Part shown: piece after piece, positions 41,279 to 50,875 of the stretch
Layout of the letters: every line of letters begins with the position of its first letter
Numbering within the stretch: position 1 is the first letter of the stretch
Virus record (IMG/VR): IMGVR_UViG_3300045970_000148
Span: 1-55,471 of that record
Source: a virus
Reading direction: 5' to 3' (one strand)
Length of the DNA: 55,471 nt
Translations under genes and position numbers: made by a program
Notes under the pieces: generated by a model
Told to the model about the DNA's origin: nothing
Seen by the model: the letters and a program-made list of their open reading frames with translations, nothing else
Databases searched by the model: none

Positions 41279-42643
41279 TTACGCTATCTGCTGGATAGCA
41301 ATCGCAGTCTGAGAAGCTGCATTCGCTAACGAAGCTGCTGCCTGTGCCGCTGCGGATGCTGCATTTACCTGCTTGACTGCATTATCAGATATGACTTTGA
41401 CCTGGTTGTTGGCAAGCGAGACGTGTTCCTGAACTGCTGCCGAATATTCAATAAGCGCGTTTTTATCTTCTTCGCTTAATTGAGAAACAATTGTCTTAGC
41501 TTTTTCAATAAGGAGTGAATAGTATTTATATTTAATGTCCGCGTTGGTATTGGAGCTGCTTATGATGGCGCTGGATGATGCCGTGAAGGTGTTAATGTTT
41601 GCATTGCTTTGTGCGTCAAAGGTTTTTATGTTTGCATCTACCTGAGCAGTATATTTTTTAATTTCAGTATCCGTTATGGCCACATATTTTCTAAGGATAC
41701 TGTCAATGGTAAGCTGGTTTAATTTTATATTCGCATCAAGCCGTTGCAGGGCATATTCTAACCGTAATTTAGCTTGCTGGAATATGCTGTCTAGTTGCGC
41801 AGAAAAAGACTTTATCAATACATCGGCATAGCGGGCGTTCCATTCAGTGTCAGAATTATGCGCCGAGATGCTTTTATCAATAGTAAACTGGTAATTAGTT
41901 TTGGCCCAGTCGTATATATGCTTAACAAGCTCTCTGCTTACCTGCGACAAGTCAAATTGGTATTGTTGCGTAGCTGCCAGCTTGAGCGCAGTAGTCATTG
42001 AGTTTGGATAGGTAAAGCCTCTGGCTCCGACTGATGCTGCGGCGGCACTGTGAGCATCACGTAATGCCTGCTGTTTCCGCTCCCGATCCTGGGCATAAAA
42101 TGCTACCTGCATTTTAGTAGAGTCGTTGGTCAGGCTCGTAATCACATTGTCTACATCAGTGGCCCCGAGTAGCCCTGTCATGTACCCATCCATTGTTGAT
42201 TTCAGGTTGGTCCAGTACGTTTCTGACCACTTAGGTGTATTGAATGTAGACAGGTCTGGGGCAGTGGGCAGGGCTCCGAGATCAAAGCTTACAGCATTGA
42301 GGGCTGTAGCAGCAGTTGATGTCATTGTTAACACCTGTGCCGCCGCAAGGAGAGCAGGATCAAGTTGCCCGTTTGCGGCAATGTCAGTTGTTGTGAGCGC
42401 TCCTGCGGGCGTGACTGTTCCGGCAGCCGCCAACGTCCCAGGTGTTGCGGCGGATGATTCAGCTATAGCCCCAATTGCGGTGATAGGGGCCGAGTAATCA
42501 TATCCGGTCGGCAGAGCGGTTGAGTGGATAGACATGGATATTGTGGTATTGGCAATCGAGTTAAGGCTACTTATAGCAGCGTTTACAGATGACACTGCGG
42601 CGGTATATTCGCTTACTACATCTCCTACTGTTCCTGATGGCAT
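41279..42643 (-). CDS. Helical tail/ejection protein (454 aa)
   Basis: Start after GGAGG. Ser/Ala-rich beginning, then long amphipathic helices (about 165-420) containing KIDNxx-type repeats such as LDANIKLNQLTID and VDANIKTFDAQSNANINTF, ending in an Ala-rich tail. Similar helical proteins follow neck genes in podophages and act in DNA ejection or as internal core. No sequence motif settles it. Confidence 0.6.
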   Translation of the reverse strand: MPSGTVGDVVSEYTAAVSSVNAAISSLNSIANTTISMSIHSTALPTGYDYSAPITAIGAIAESSAATPGTLAAAGTVTPAGALTTTDIAANGQLDPALLAAAQVLTMTSTAATALNAVSFDLGALPTAPDLSTFNTPKWSETYWTNLKSTMDGYMTGLLGATDVDNVITSLTNDSTKMQVAFYAQDRERKQQALRDAHSAAAASVGARGFTYPNSMTTALKLAATQQYQFDLSQVSRELVKHIYDWAKTNYQFTIDKSISAHNSDTEWNARYADVLIKSFSAQLDSIFQQAKLRLEYALQRLDANIKLNQLTIDSILRKYVAITDTEIKKYTAQVDANIKTFDAQSNANINTFTASSSAIISSSNTNADIKYKYYSLLIEKAKTIVSQLSEEDKNALIEYSAAVQEHVSLANNQVKVISDNAVKQVNAASAAAQAAASLANAASQTAIAIQQIA

Positions 42644-42661
42644 GGTGTGCCTCCGTGGTGC

Positions 42662-44620
42662 TTAGTTTGGTCTAGTGAATGTTATGGTGTGGGCTTCCCG
42701 AACGTGATTTCCACCTGAAGTACCCCAATAATCGTAAGTCATAGTAATGGAGTATGCGTCAACAGCAACGTTGGATGCGTTGTACTGGACATACGACAAC
42801 ACTGACGTAAGTGGTTGCGTATAAGCGTAGTTTGTTTGTATCCTAAACCCCCCGCTAGGCTGAGTCCAGTTAGTCATGCTGGAATCAAACGAGCTGGTTA
42901 CAGTACGATTAGAGTTTACACTCATGGTCATCCCGACGTATGCACTTGCTATATTCGGGACAGTTAAATATAGCGCATGGGTTGTCCCGTCGAACCAATA
43001 TTCAGTTCGTGTGTGTGCCGAAACGGTCCATACTGCTGCCAGAGTGGTATAACCTGCGATAGCAACAGTAAAGTTGATAGAAGTCGCATTATAAAGTGCC
43101 ACATTTGCACCCTGCGGTGTCCACGACATCGCTACGTTGAACGATGTATCCGAAGGTATGGCGCTATTCAGTTTTGTGGAGTTGTCTGCTGTTGATATAG
43201 TTATCCCTGACGCATGGTTTGTCACGGTGTAGGTATAACCACTTCCGGCAGACGGGGTTATGATCCATGGTGCAACCTCGCCTCTCCAACTATTAGATAA
43301 CTGCATAAGAACCATAAGCTGATAATAAGTGACTGCACCTCTCGCATAAGAAAATGATGTCCCGTAGTTTATTGTTGGTGTATTCTTGGCTATGGTAAAT
43401 GGGTGTGAGTCACCAGAGACGGCTAGGTATCGCAAAAGGTCGGATGGGGTGAATCCATATACTATATTGAATGTATCTGGGGTTATATAAGCAGAAGAGT
43501 TCGAGAACGATGCTGTGTTACTTGCGTTCGCCCCTGAAAGTGACGTTGTGGGAGTGCCCACTACCACGACCGGATCAAGCCGGTTATCGGTGCGCTTAAA
43601 TACAGGGGATTCGAATACTGCCCAAGTCAAATATCCATAGCTGTAGCTGGTAATAGCCCACACCACAACCGGCAGAGCTTTTTCAATAGTAAAGGTACGC
43701 TTCTTTACTGCGACCTGATACGTCACTAGATCCGTGGGCACAAACCGATAATAATATGTCACCGTTCCCATGTCTGGCTGTGCGTACCCAACTATCTGCG
43801 TGGTAAATAATTCATCACTGTAATATCCATGGGTCCCTGCCGGTAAGACAGTGCCATCTACGGATATAAAAGTTGCTTCTGCGGTGAATTGTGTGGCGAG
43901 ATCTGCTGGATGGAGCGCCTTATCCCAAAAGTATTCTCCGTAAGGACGGGTCAGGTCGGGGCTCCATACAATAAACGTCTCAGACTCAGGTGGACCGTAC
44001 TGCTCATATATTGCAGACAATCCAGTTTTAGTTGTGCCATCTTCTGCAAGCGTGATCTCTGGCCGAAAAGGGGCGAATAAGCTGATTGGAGGTTCCGAGC
44101 TATCAGTAATGAGCAGACCTATCTCGTCCAGCCGGTCAACCCCATTCAGGTCGTTCGCCCACCATGGATCTTCTACAAACTGATGTTCAATTATATATTC
44201 CCTGGCCATTCCTGCTGTAACGATATCGCCTGTCCCGTCGGATAGTCCGGTTAATATGTTGACCGACATACCCGTAACCACATTAGAGGGCACCCCGGAT
44301 ATTAAATCCATGTGGGCAAGTTGAATCTGAAAAGGCGGGTTTCCCCCTTTCCAAGAAATGAAGGGATACGATACCCAGTCAGGCATCAACTCATTATATG
44401 CGGCAGTAATCCTGAACGGATTGCCCTGTAGTATTGTGACAGAATCACTGATTGGGGTGTTTCCCATTTTTACTATGTAAACGAAAATATCTGAGGCGGG
44501 GTCCAGCGTTAAAGACTTTACTGATTTGGAAGGTCGAGCCCCTCCGGGTTTATAGGCCGCTTTTGCTCCGGCTACCATTGTGGCGTTTAAGTCAGATCCG
44601 GTAGCGTTGACGATCTTCAT
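42662..44620 (-). CDS. Tail protein with MBG/Ig-like beta repeats (652 aa)
   Basis: ATG 44620 shares its A with the preceding stop. After a jelly-roll-like N-terminal part (1-220) come repeated beta domains (about 230-560) with segments such as TFTIEKALPVVVW and PFTIAKNTPTINYG, the spacing seen in MBG/YDG-type bacterial surface repeats. Such domains on virions bind sugars on the cell. Probable tail-fibre or decoration protein. Confidence 0.65.
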   Translation of the reverse strand: MKIVNATGSDLNATMVAGAKAAYKPGGARPSKSVKSLTLDPASDIFVYIVKMGNTPISDSVTILQGNPFRITAAYNELMPDWVSYPFISWKGGNPPFQIQLAHMDLISGVPSNVVTGMSVNILTGLSDGTGDIVTAGMAREYIIEHQFVEDPWWANDLNGVDRLDEIGLLITDSSEPPISLFAPFRPEITLAEDGTTKTGLSAIYEQYGPPESETFIVWSPDLTRPYGEYFWDKALHPADLATQFTAEATFISVDGTVLPAGTHGYYSDELFTTQIVGYAQPDMGTVTYYYRFVPTDLVTYQVAVKKRTFTIEKALPVVVWAITSYSYGYLTWAVFESPVFKRTDNRLDPVVVVGTPTTSLSGANASNTASFSNSSAYITPDTFNIVYGFTPSDLLRYLAVSGDSHPFTIAKNTPTINYGTSFSYARGAVTYYQLMVLMQLSNSWRGEVAPWIITPSAGSGYTYTVTNHASGITISTADNSTKLNSAIPSDTSFNVAMSWTPQGANVALYNATSINFTVAIAGYTTLAAVWTVSAHTRTEYWFDGTTHALYLTVPNIASAYVGMTMSVNSNRTVTSSFDSSMTNWTQPSGGFRIQTNYAYTQPLTSVLSYVQYNASNVAVDAYSITMTYDYWGTSGGNHVREAHTITFTRPN

Positions 44621-46101
44621 CAGCGTGTACGTCCAGCACAAACCACAACAGTCGGTTCAAGGTTGAACGCCGTAAATACAGAACCGTTGATATTCTTAAG
44701 CTTGAACTGCCAGAACGTTGCGCTCATTCCGCGAGGTGGAGAAGATCGCAAGGTATGTGCTGAGGCCAGATCATCAAACAGAATCACATCATCCTCAAAA
44801 GCCAGCTGCTCATTGACAAAGTAATCAACTGCCAACTCACCGCCACATCGAGCCTGAACATAAAGAGCTGGCAGATACTTCTTTTCTTTCTTGCCGAAGT
44901 CGGTTGACGGTGTAAGCACAAATGCGTCAATCTTCTGTGATAATTCAGGAACTCCGGCATAATCGGTATCACCTTCAATCCTGAATACGCCATGACTATT
45001 GGCCCCATAATATTCAGAACCATGCTTGAACAGGCTGGTAAAAGGATAGTTGGTAAAACGGCTGTGAGTCCCCTTGGCCAGATTGAGCACCCATGTTGCA
45101 CTGGCAAAGCCGACAATGTACTGATTGAGCCCGTTGTGCTCTTTGAATAGCGCGGTGCCAGTAGCAACATCAGGCAGCGTTACCTTGTCGGCTGAGAGAT
45201 TAACGGCAGTGCCTCCCGGTAATCCGGCGAAGATACCTACTCGCGTAGACCAGAGAACCGCCATGCCTACCGCTTGCAACTGAGGTATCAGGCCAGCATG
45301 AACTTGAATTGCAGTACCGTAGATTGCTCCATACGGTGTTACCTGCGCTTGAGAGAATCCTGCTTGCAGCTTGCCTTGTTCATCAACGACAATCCCGCCA
45401 CCCTCAAGGAAGTATGTTGCTTTCTCGGTACCCACAAACAGGCCATTGGTGCCATGATGAATCATGGTTACTGGATCAGAAAAACCGGCAACCACGTTGT
45501 AACGGATATCCATCTGTTCAATGTTGTGCGTCTTGGTGGCGTAGACAAAGTTATCAATCGCCAGGTACAGCGTACCGCCAAAATGATGCAGACACTTCCC
45601 GGCCAGAGTCGCCAGCTTGAAAGCATCTACTTCAAAGTTGCTGTTTGACGCAACTCCATTCCATTTGGCCGGATCAGCAGGATAGTGGCTTGCTACCCAT
45701 GCTTCCAGTGAGGCTGCATCTACCCAGTCACTTGCCTTATCAATCCGCGTAACTGTGGCGCCATCAATGATGCCTATCTTCTCGTTATCAGAGAACACAA
45801 CTACATCATTGACCTGCTCAAACTCACACGCAGCCAGCACGGTAAAGGCTGTTGTCAGTGTCGTAACGATCAATCCGTTGAAGGTGCAGAGGTGCCCGCC
45901 AAATACGCAGTAGGTCACATCATCTTTGCTGGTCCAGCAGGAGGTGACATCTCCGGCCACAACCAGATTGAACCCGTCACGTCTGATAGCGTTGTGCTCG
46001 TCGTCAAGGTCACAGTTACAGATATCGACACACTGCCCTTTCTTCGGATCAAAGCTGGCAGGATCAGCCAGAGTATTCATACCTGCAAAAGAAAAGCGCA
46101 T
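44620..46101 (-). CDS. Tail hub / packaged-DNA stabilisation-like protein (493 aa)
   Basis: ATG 46101 with GGAGAGG upstream. Beta-propeller-like pattern throughout (repeated VFGGHLCTFNG, VFSDNEKIGIIDG, LYLAIDNFVYATKT) as in P22 gp10-like hub proteins. Located directly after the adaptor gene, which matches the order adaptor, hub, tail proteins in P22-type phages. Family call by order and fold pattern. Confidence 0.65.
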   Translation of the reverse strand: MRFSFAGMNTLADPASFDPKKGQCVDICNCDLDDEHNAIRRDGFNLVVAGDVTSCWTSKDDVTYCVFGGHLCTFNGLIVTTLTTAFTVLAACEFEQVNDVVVFSDNEKIGIIDGATVTRIDKASDWVDAASLEAWVASHYPADPAKWNGVASNSNFEVDAFKLATLAGKCLHHFGGTLYLAIDNFVYATKTHNIEQMDIRYNVVAGFSDPVTMIHHGTNGLFVGTEKATYFLEGGGIVVDEQGKLQAGFSQAQVTPYGAIYGTAIQVHAGLIPQLQAVGMAVLWSTRVGIFAGLPGGTAVNLSADKVTLPDVATGTALFKEHNGLNQYIVGFASATWVLNLAKGTHSRFTNYPFTSLFKHGSEYYGANSHGVFRIEGDTDYAGVPELSQKIDAFVLTPSTDFGKKEKKYLPALYVQARCGGELAVDYFVNEQLAFEDDVILFDDLASAHTLRSSPPRGMSATFWQFKLKNINGSVFTAFNLEPTVVVCAGRTR

Positions 46102-46102
46102 A

Positions 46103-46786
46103 TCAGAACCTCTCCGGGCGGCATACATACTCTTGGGGATTCATGGCGGCGCGATTCAAGGTGATCTGTTCAATATCCGCATCAAACTGTTTGCCCCATT
46201 TGGCTGACAGGTTCGGGTCATAACCTTCCAGATCCGGCTTGATGTAGAGATACTTCAAAGCACCATGAATCATTTCATCATCCAGCTGTTTTACTTCCGG
46301 TGAGGCTATTATCTCCTTTTCCACCAGTGATAACAGCGGGAGGCGTTTCACCGTCATGGCAACGGTGCCGCCAGTAATAGGTTTACGGTTGAAGCTGACG
46401 ATGTAATCACCAGAATCAACCGTAAAGAATGAGGGTGTACCCTCGGCTTCATCCCAACCGGGATCATGTTGATCCAGCCAGGCGGTAGTTTTGCGTTCAA
46501 GGGGCTTGGTTACACCGGGGAACTTCAAGCGTTCTATGCGCAATATCCGGTCATCAATAACGTAGTCTCTCGGGAATACTCCGTTGACAGCAGCTATCGT
46601 GAGCTGACATATCGCAACAGTCGTTGAGTCGTGCAGCAGAAATAGTTTCTTGCACAGTTCACGTTCTGCTTGAGACAATGACGCGATGATATGTGGTGTT
46701 TTCCAAAGGAACTGCGACTCATGCAATCCTTTCGCATCATCCAGAAACTCAGTCCGTATCCGTTTAACCAGCCCCTCGATATCCAT
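46103..46786 (-). CDS. Head-tail adaptor (gp4-like)
   Basis: 227 residues. N-terminal helical bundle (MDIEGLVKRIRTEFLDD..., SLSQAERELCKKLF), a middle beta part with RDYVIDDRILRIERL, and a helical C-terminus (DDEMIHGALKYLYIKPDLE). This pattern fits the podophage portal-adaptor group (P22 gp4/SU10-type). It joins the portal to the tail hub. Overlaps the hub gene. Confidence 0.7.
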   Translation of the reverse strand: MDIEGLVKRIRTEFLDDAKGLHESQFLWKTPHIIASLSQAERELCKKLFLLHDSTTVAICQLTIAAVNGVFPRDYVIDDRILRIERLKFPGVTKPLERKTTAWLDQHDPGWDEAEGTPSFFTVDSGDYIVSFNRKPITGGTVAMTVKRLPLLSLVEKEIIASPEVKQLDDEMIHGALKYLYIKPDLEGYDPNLSAKWGKQFDADIEQITLNRAAMNPQEYVCRPERF

Positions 46787-46789
46787 ACC

Positions 46790-47323
46790 TTACCCCTTGG
46801 CTGCTTCGTAAGCTGCATCACGCTCCGGGCCAGTCACTTCAAAGCCGAGCTTTTCTTTCAGTACTTCCACTTTGGGAGTGCCTGTGCTGGTGAAATCACT
46901 TGGATTGCCGGTGTTCAACAGATCAATGATTGCTGCCTTGATCTGCTCTGTTCTCTCACTGGTTGCAGCAGGAGATGCAGGGGTAGGTGACTTAAGAGCA
47001 AAACCGTCATCATCTGAATCCTGCAAGAGTGTCAAAGGTGGAGTAGCGGGAGTATCAGCTTGAATCAGTGGAGCCCCCGGTGTTTCAACACCAGCCAGAC
47101 GACTCTTAAGGTCAATAATCTGTTCCTCCGTATAAGCGCCACGAGCAATCGCTTCCTGATGAAAGAACAGCGGCACCGTGCGTGGTGTATCGCCAATACG
47201 GCAACCGTGACCGCCATGTTCAGTTGAAAGAGAAATAGGTTCCTGACCGGGAAGTGTGCAGAACTTGGTTTCTTCATTTGTGACCACGGAACTCGGGTCA
47301 AAGGTGTTCGGATTAACTGCCAT
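46790..47323 (-). CDS. Hypothetical head protein with Mu gp35-like C-terminus (177 aa)
   Basis: Middle part is Pro/Ala/Thr-rich and disordered; the last 30 residues (PKVEVLKEKLGFEVTGPERD) resemble the short domain at the C-terminus of Mu-like head proteins, which binds capsid or DNA-packaging partners. Lies between decoration and adaptor genes. Confidence 0.6.
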   Translation of the reverse strand: MAVNPNTFDPSSVVTNEETKFCTLPGQEPISLSTEHGGHGCRIGDTPRTVPLFFHQEAIARGAYTEEQIIDLKSRLAGVETPGAPLIQADTPATPPLTLLQDSDDDGFALKSPTPASPAATSERTEQIKAAIIDLLNTGNPSDFTSTGTPKVEVLKEKLGFEVTGPERDAAYEAAKG

Positions 47324-47347
47324 TGGTATATCCTCCGGTTTATGATT

Positions 47348-47373
47348 CAGGGGCGAGAGTAACCCCGCCCCTG
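47348..47373 (-). terminator. Hairpin between head genes
   Basis: CAGGGGCG ... CGCCCCTG, eight perfect pairs, in the 60-bp gap after the decoration-type gene's neighbour. No T-run; attenuation or mRNA stabilisation is likely. Confidence 0.5.
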
Positions 47374-47383
47374 TGTTCTTTGT

Positions 47384-47788
47384 TTACCGCTGAACGAAAT
47401 CAGCGCGGCCAGGTTCGATGTACTCCACAATCAGGTATCCTGCACCAGCAGTAGGAGCAACTCCGGTGAAAGCGGCATTGATTACAATAGTGCGCTCGTT
47501 GGCGGTGTTGTGTACCTTGCCGGTCGGCACCAGCTTGGTCAATGCGGCTGTTTTCGCATCGATAGCCGATTTGAAGCGGTTTGCAGACGACTTGTCGCCT
47601 ACAGTGAGGGTGTTGGTAGTGGAGTTGAATGCTGTGGTGATAACAAGCTCACCATCAGTTACAATCGCACCACTGGGAAGGCCCATTGCTTCCTGGTCAA
47701 TCGGAGTAACCGAGCCAAGATCAGCAAAGGTGAAATCAACCTTTTTTACGGATGGGGACTGTACCCCTGCATCTTTCGTGATCGCCAT
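47384..47788 (-). CDS. Capsid decoration or head-fibre-like protein (134 aa)
   Basis: Compact beta-rich protein with a TSSAN-type loop and ending YIEPGRADFVQR. It lies just downstream of the major capsid gene, where small decoration proteins are often coded. No motif proves this role. Confidence 0.55.
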   Translation of the reverse strand: MAITKDAGVQSPSVKKVDFTFADLGSVTPIDQEAMGLPSGAIVTDGELVITTAFNSTTNTLTVGDKSSANRFKSAIDAKTAALTKLVPTGKVHNTANERTIVINAAFTGVAPTAGAGYLIVEYIEPGRADFVQR

Positions 47789-47882
47789 GATCGTAATTCC
47801 TTTCGTGAATGAATTTTTGTTGGCAGGGTTGCGGCGTTAACCGCTGATGCAACCGGGAAAGCATCACCCCGCCATAGGTAAA

Positions 47883-47905
47883 GGAGCGAGCCTTAAGCCC
47901 GCCCC
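47883..47905 (-). terminator. Hairpin after major capsid gene
   Basis: GGGGCGGGC-TTAAG-GCTCGCTCC, nine pairs including two G-U, then TTTACC on the minus strand. A weak terminator that would reduce transcription past the highly expressed capsid gene. Confidence 0.6.
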
Positions 47906-47919
47906 TCCGGTTTATCCGC

Positions 47920-49038
47920 TTAGAACGGGTCCATGTAGTGATCGACTGCGACCAGTCCGAAGTCCTCAGTGCTCTTGTCGAGGTTGCTGTAGAACTTGGG
48001 CTTGAGCAGGCCGAAGATTTTGCTTGTGTAGATACCCTGCTGGCTATCGTACTCAAACCCTTTCTCTACCCACTTTGGAGCGCCGAGGTCGGAGAAGCCG
48101 AGAGCCTGAGCACCCATAAGCAGAGTACGGCTACCGTTGACAGCGTTACCTGCGCCCCACTTGGCGGAAGCACCATTGGTATTGAATACCAGCGAGTGCT
48201 CCTGAAGGATCAGGCCGTCAACCGTTACGGTACCGCCAGTAAAGAACGGATTCTCATCACCACGTACTCCGCCCTGAATGACGGCGTTTTTGTAATCAGC
48301 ATCGTTCTTAATCATGGCAAGGGTATTGGCGGTGATAAAGACCACGTAATACTCTTTCCCGCCTGCATAAAGAGGCTTGACCATGTGGCTCTTGGCATAC
48401 GCCTTAAGCATCGTCAGCATCTTGTAGGTTGGTCGGTCGGTAGAAGCGATTACAGAAGTATCGCCAGCCTCAAGCTGTCCGGTTGTGCCGTTCCAGCGTC
48501 TCCAGCGTTTTGCAGAAGGAGCGGAAACATACGGGGCAAAGTTCAGCTTGGTAAGCGTATCTTTGGCACGCAACGAACCATCCAGGTTGTAGGCATAGGA
48601 AATGCCGGACGCGGTAAGGAACGCCAGCTGGTCAGCACGAGAAGCAAGCCAGGTGGAGAGCTTGTCTTTTGCTTCGCCACGGAAATCAACGACTGTGTTC
48701 TGATCGGCCAGTTCACCCTCGTTACGAACTGAGTGGTAGATCTCGTCAATCATGATCTCCTGCTGGTAGGACTTCATTTGTTCTTCGGTACCTTCACGCT
48801 TGCCACCGACAGAACCAACGCCGCCATCTTCTACGAGGTCGGCAACCAGAGTCATGATGCACTTGAGGCCGCCGCCTACGGTTTTCTTGAGGTCAGTGAT
48901 TAACTGAATAGGGAAGTTGTCGCCTTTACCGGCGAACTTGGAAAGGATGTAGGACTTCTCGCGCATCTGCGAGAGTACATCGCGGGACCAGATTTTAATC
49001 TGATCGGAGCTGAGTGCTCCAAAATTGGTAACTGCCAT
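47920..49038 (-). CDS. Major capsid protein (N4 gp56-like)
   Basis: 372 residues. Begins MAVTNFGALSSDQIKIWSRDV, with TLVADLVEDGGVG and an N-arm that fits the N4 gp56 group of HK97-fold capsids; C-terminal ...GLVAVDHYMDPF. Place between scaffold and decoration genes agrees. ATG follows AGGAGG. Confidence 0.85.
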   Translation of the reverse strand: MAVTNFGALSSDQIKIWSRDVLSQMREKSYILSKFAGKGDNFPIQLITDLKKTVGGGLKCIMTLVADLVEDGGVGSVGGKREGTEEQMKSYQQEIMIDEIYHSVRNEGELADQNTVVDFRGEAKDKLSTWLASRADQLAFLTASGISYAYNLDGSLRAKDTLTKLNFAPYVSAPSAKRWRRWNGTTGQLEAGDTSVIASTDRPTYKMLTMLKAYAKSHMVKPLYAGGKEYYVVFITANTLAMIKNDADYKNAVIQGGVRGDENPFFTGGTVTVDGLILQEHSLVFNTNGASAKWGAGNAVNGSRTLLMGAQALGFSDLGAPKWVEKGFEYDSQQGIYTSKIFGLLKPKFYSNLDKSTEDFGLVAVDHYMDPF

Positions 49039-49264
49039 GACTGAATTCCTCCTGTGAGTTTTGTGTGTCGTTTCGTTTTGACTGCATGGGATTTGTGCGG
49101 ATTAACGCCCGGCACATCGGGCGGAAACGACCTCTTCACAGGGGCGTCGGTCACTGGCACAGTATCGCGGTAGCTTGCGAAATGGTTTAACGTCACACTC
49201 AGGACGAAAACGACCGCTTGCAGTGCGTCGGTACTGGTCAGATTGAGTTCTGACTGAACTGTTT

Positions 49265-49303
49265 GGGGGATGGGCCGGGATCTTCCGGGCATCCTCATCC
49301 CCC
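49265..49303. other. Long hairpin between scaffold and capsid genes
   Basis: GGGGGAT ... ATCCCCC outer stem with an inner CCGG/CCGG stem. The 272-bp gap 49039-49310 has no convincing gene; it also holds a CGCCCG/CGGGCG stem near 49107. Probably a regulatory leader for the capsid mRNA. Confidence 0.55.
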
Positions 49304-49310
49304 TTGCAGG

Positions 49311-50249
49311 TTACAGAATATCTCCGCGTGCTTTTGCGGCTGCTTCTGTCTTACTGAATTCCTTGAACTGTTTCTCTGACATCTTATCGATATTGACAGT
49401 AAATGACTCTTCGCCTTTACCGGGAAGAACAGGAGGTTGTGCAACCGAAGCTGAGGCCGCTGTAGTACGTGCCTGTATATCGCGTGATTGCCGTACCTCA
49501 TCAGCCTTGCTGGTATCAACAGTAGCAGGAGTCTGTGTACCCAGTAGTCGGGCAAACTTTGGCCCTTTCTCCTGAACAGCTGTCTGTAATGCCTCAACCG
49601 GTGTCAGACCAGTGGTAATAAGTTCGGCTGTGCGAGCCCTGACGGCTCCAACTGCATCAACGTCAACATCAGGTGAATCAATATTCAGGAATGGATACTT
49701 CTCGTAAGCGGCTGTAGCGACTGTTTCAAGCGACGATTGCAACGTCTCCTGACTGGCACTCTGCTTGATATTGGTTTCTGCCCTTACGGTAGCAACCTGT
49801 AACAGCAGATCATCAATCTGGTCGCCAAGTACGCTTGCTGCTTCAAGATCACCTTCAAGCTCCAGGTCTTTCTGTTGACGGCGCATCTCCCGTATCTTCT
49901 CGCGTGGATCTTCAACGGTTTGTTGCTGCCCTGCCTGTTCAGTCGTCTCTGTTGCTGGACGCTGTGCGGTCTTGAGTGATTCAAGTTGCGCCTTGAGCGC
50001 CTTGTTTTCCTCGTTTACCTCATTGAAGCGAGCGCGGGGAATAGTTGCATCCGGCTTCTCTTCCGGGTCAACCTTTGCTGCCGGTTCTTCCTTGACGAGC
50101 TTGGCCAGAATGCCAGGGTTGTATTCCGCATCTACACGGACTCCTGCCGCTGTTGGTTCTGGTTCAAAGAAATCGCCTCTATCCTCAACTGCCGGTACTG
50201 CTCCGGGCACCGCTTCCGGTACCGCTACTTCTGTTGCTGATAATGTCAT
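49311..50249 (-). CDS. Scaffolding protein
   Basis: 312 residues, acidic, almost wholly helical, rich in Glu/Gln/Ala, with a coiled part at about 80-160 and a positively charged end (KEFSKTEAAAKARGDIL), as expected for capsid scaffolds. Lies between portal-linked genes and the major capsid protein. Confidence 0.75.
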   Translation of the reverse strand: MTLSATEVAVPEAVPGAVPAVEDRGDFFEPEPTAAGVRVDAEYNPGILAKLVKEEPAAKVDPEEKPDATIPRARFNEVNEENKALKAQLESLKTAQRPATETTEQAGQQQTVEDPREKIREMRRQQKDLELEGDLEAASVLGDQIDDLLLQVATVRAETNIKQSASQETLQSSLETVATAAYEKYPFLNIDSPDVDVDAVGAVRARTAELITTGLTPVEALQTAVQEKGPKFARLLGTQTPATVDTSKADEVRQSRDIQARTTAASASVAQPPVLPGKGEESFTVNIDKMSEKQFKEFSKTEAAAKARGDIL

Positions 50250-50288
50250 TGTCCTGCCTCCCGGTTGTGTTGTCTGGACCTTGCGGCC

Positions 50289-50474
50289 CTAATCCTTTTC
50301 GTTGATAAGGCCAGCCATTTCAGACATGCGGCTCTTTATCATTTCATTGAGGCGCTTACGGCGTTCAGGATCTTTCTTGAGTGCCGTTTCGAGCTCTTCC
50401 GCCCGAGACAAACACCTCAGATCATCCTCAGTCTCCCAACGCTTTTCATCGTCCGACATTTTCCCCTTTGCCAT
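50289..50474 (-). CDS. 61-residue structural-region protein
   Basis: ATG 50474 with GGGAGG. Highly charged helix (ERRKRLNEMIKSRMSEMAG). Small genes like this lie between portal and scaffold in many podophages. Function unknown. Confidence 0.65.
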   Translation of the reverse strand: MAKGKMSDDEKRWETEDDLRCLSRAEELETALKKDPERRKRLNEMIKSRMSEMAGLINEKD

Positions 50475-50637
50475 TTCTGACCTCCCGCATTGAATTGGTA
50501 TGCTGCTGTTCATAACTGCCCCCGAAACGACAAAACCCCACACACACGCCGTAATTGACGTATATGCGGGGTCTATTTAATCCTGCACTCAGGTAAAAAG
50601 ATTATCCGCGACTACCGGTATTCAGTTGTTGTACTGG

Positions 50638-50826
50638 TTACAGCGGGTTCATCTCTTCAAGCTTGGTACCGACAAGCCCGCCCTGATTCAAATGCAGGGT
50701 GAGGTTCCCGGTGAACTTGGCAGTAATAATGCCGCATTCCTTGCACAGATCAAGCAGATCAAGTGCTGCTTTGCGCGGGTCTTTAACCGGTATGCGGCGT
50801 ATGTGTTGCGTGGCACTGTTAGCCAT
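50638..50826 (-). CDS. 62-residue protein, first of head operon
   Basis: ATG 50826 with AAAGGTGA. Contains two cysteines (CKECG) and a C-terminal NLTLHLNQGG strand. No family recognised. It directly follows promoter and palindrome copy 4. The gap 50544-50637 shows nothing else. Confidence 0.6.
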   Translation of the reverse strand: MANSATQHIRRIPVKDPRKAALDLLDLCKECGIITAKFTGNLTLHLNQGGLVGTKLEEMNPL

Positions 50827-50837
50827 AAGTCACCTTT

Positions 50838-50859
50838 ATCCGCCGCAATTATGACGGAT
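50838..50859. promoter_or_regulatory. 22-bp palindrome, copy 4 (front of head operon)
   Basis: Overlaps the -10 box of a good minus-strand promoter and ends 12 bp before the start codon, the clearest case for an operator. Confidence 0.7.
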
Positions 50860-50875
50860 AGTAAAATGATGTCAA
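50848..50875 (-). promoter_or_regulatory. Sigma70-like promoter of head operon
   Basis: TTGACA (50875-50870), 16-bp spacer, CATAAT (50853-50848). It begins inside the end of the upstream small membrane gene. Confidence 0.65.

Noticed and set aside
48900-49298. 132-residue minus frame spanning the scaffold-capsid gap
   Set aside because: Overlaps the capsid gene in another frame, has no ribosome site and crosses strong hairpins.
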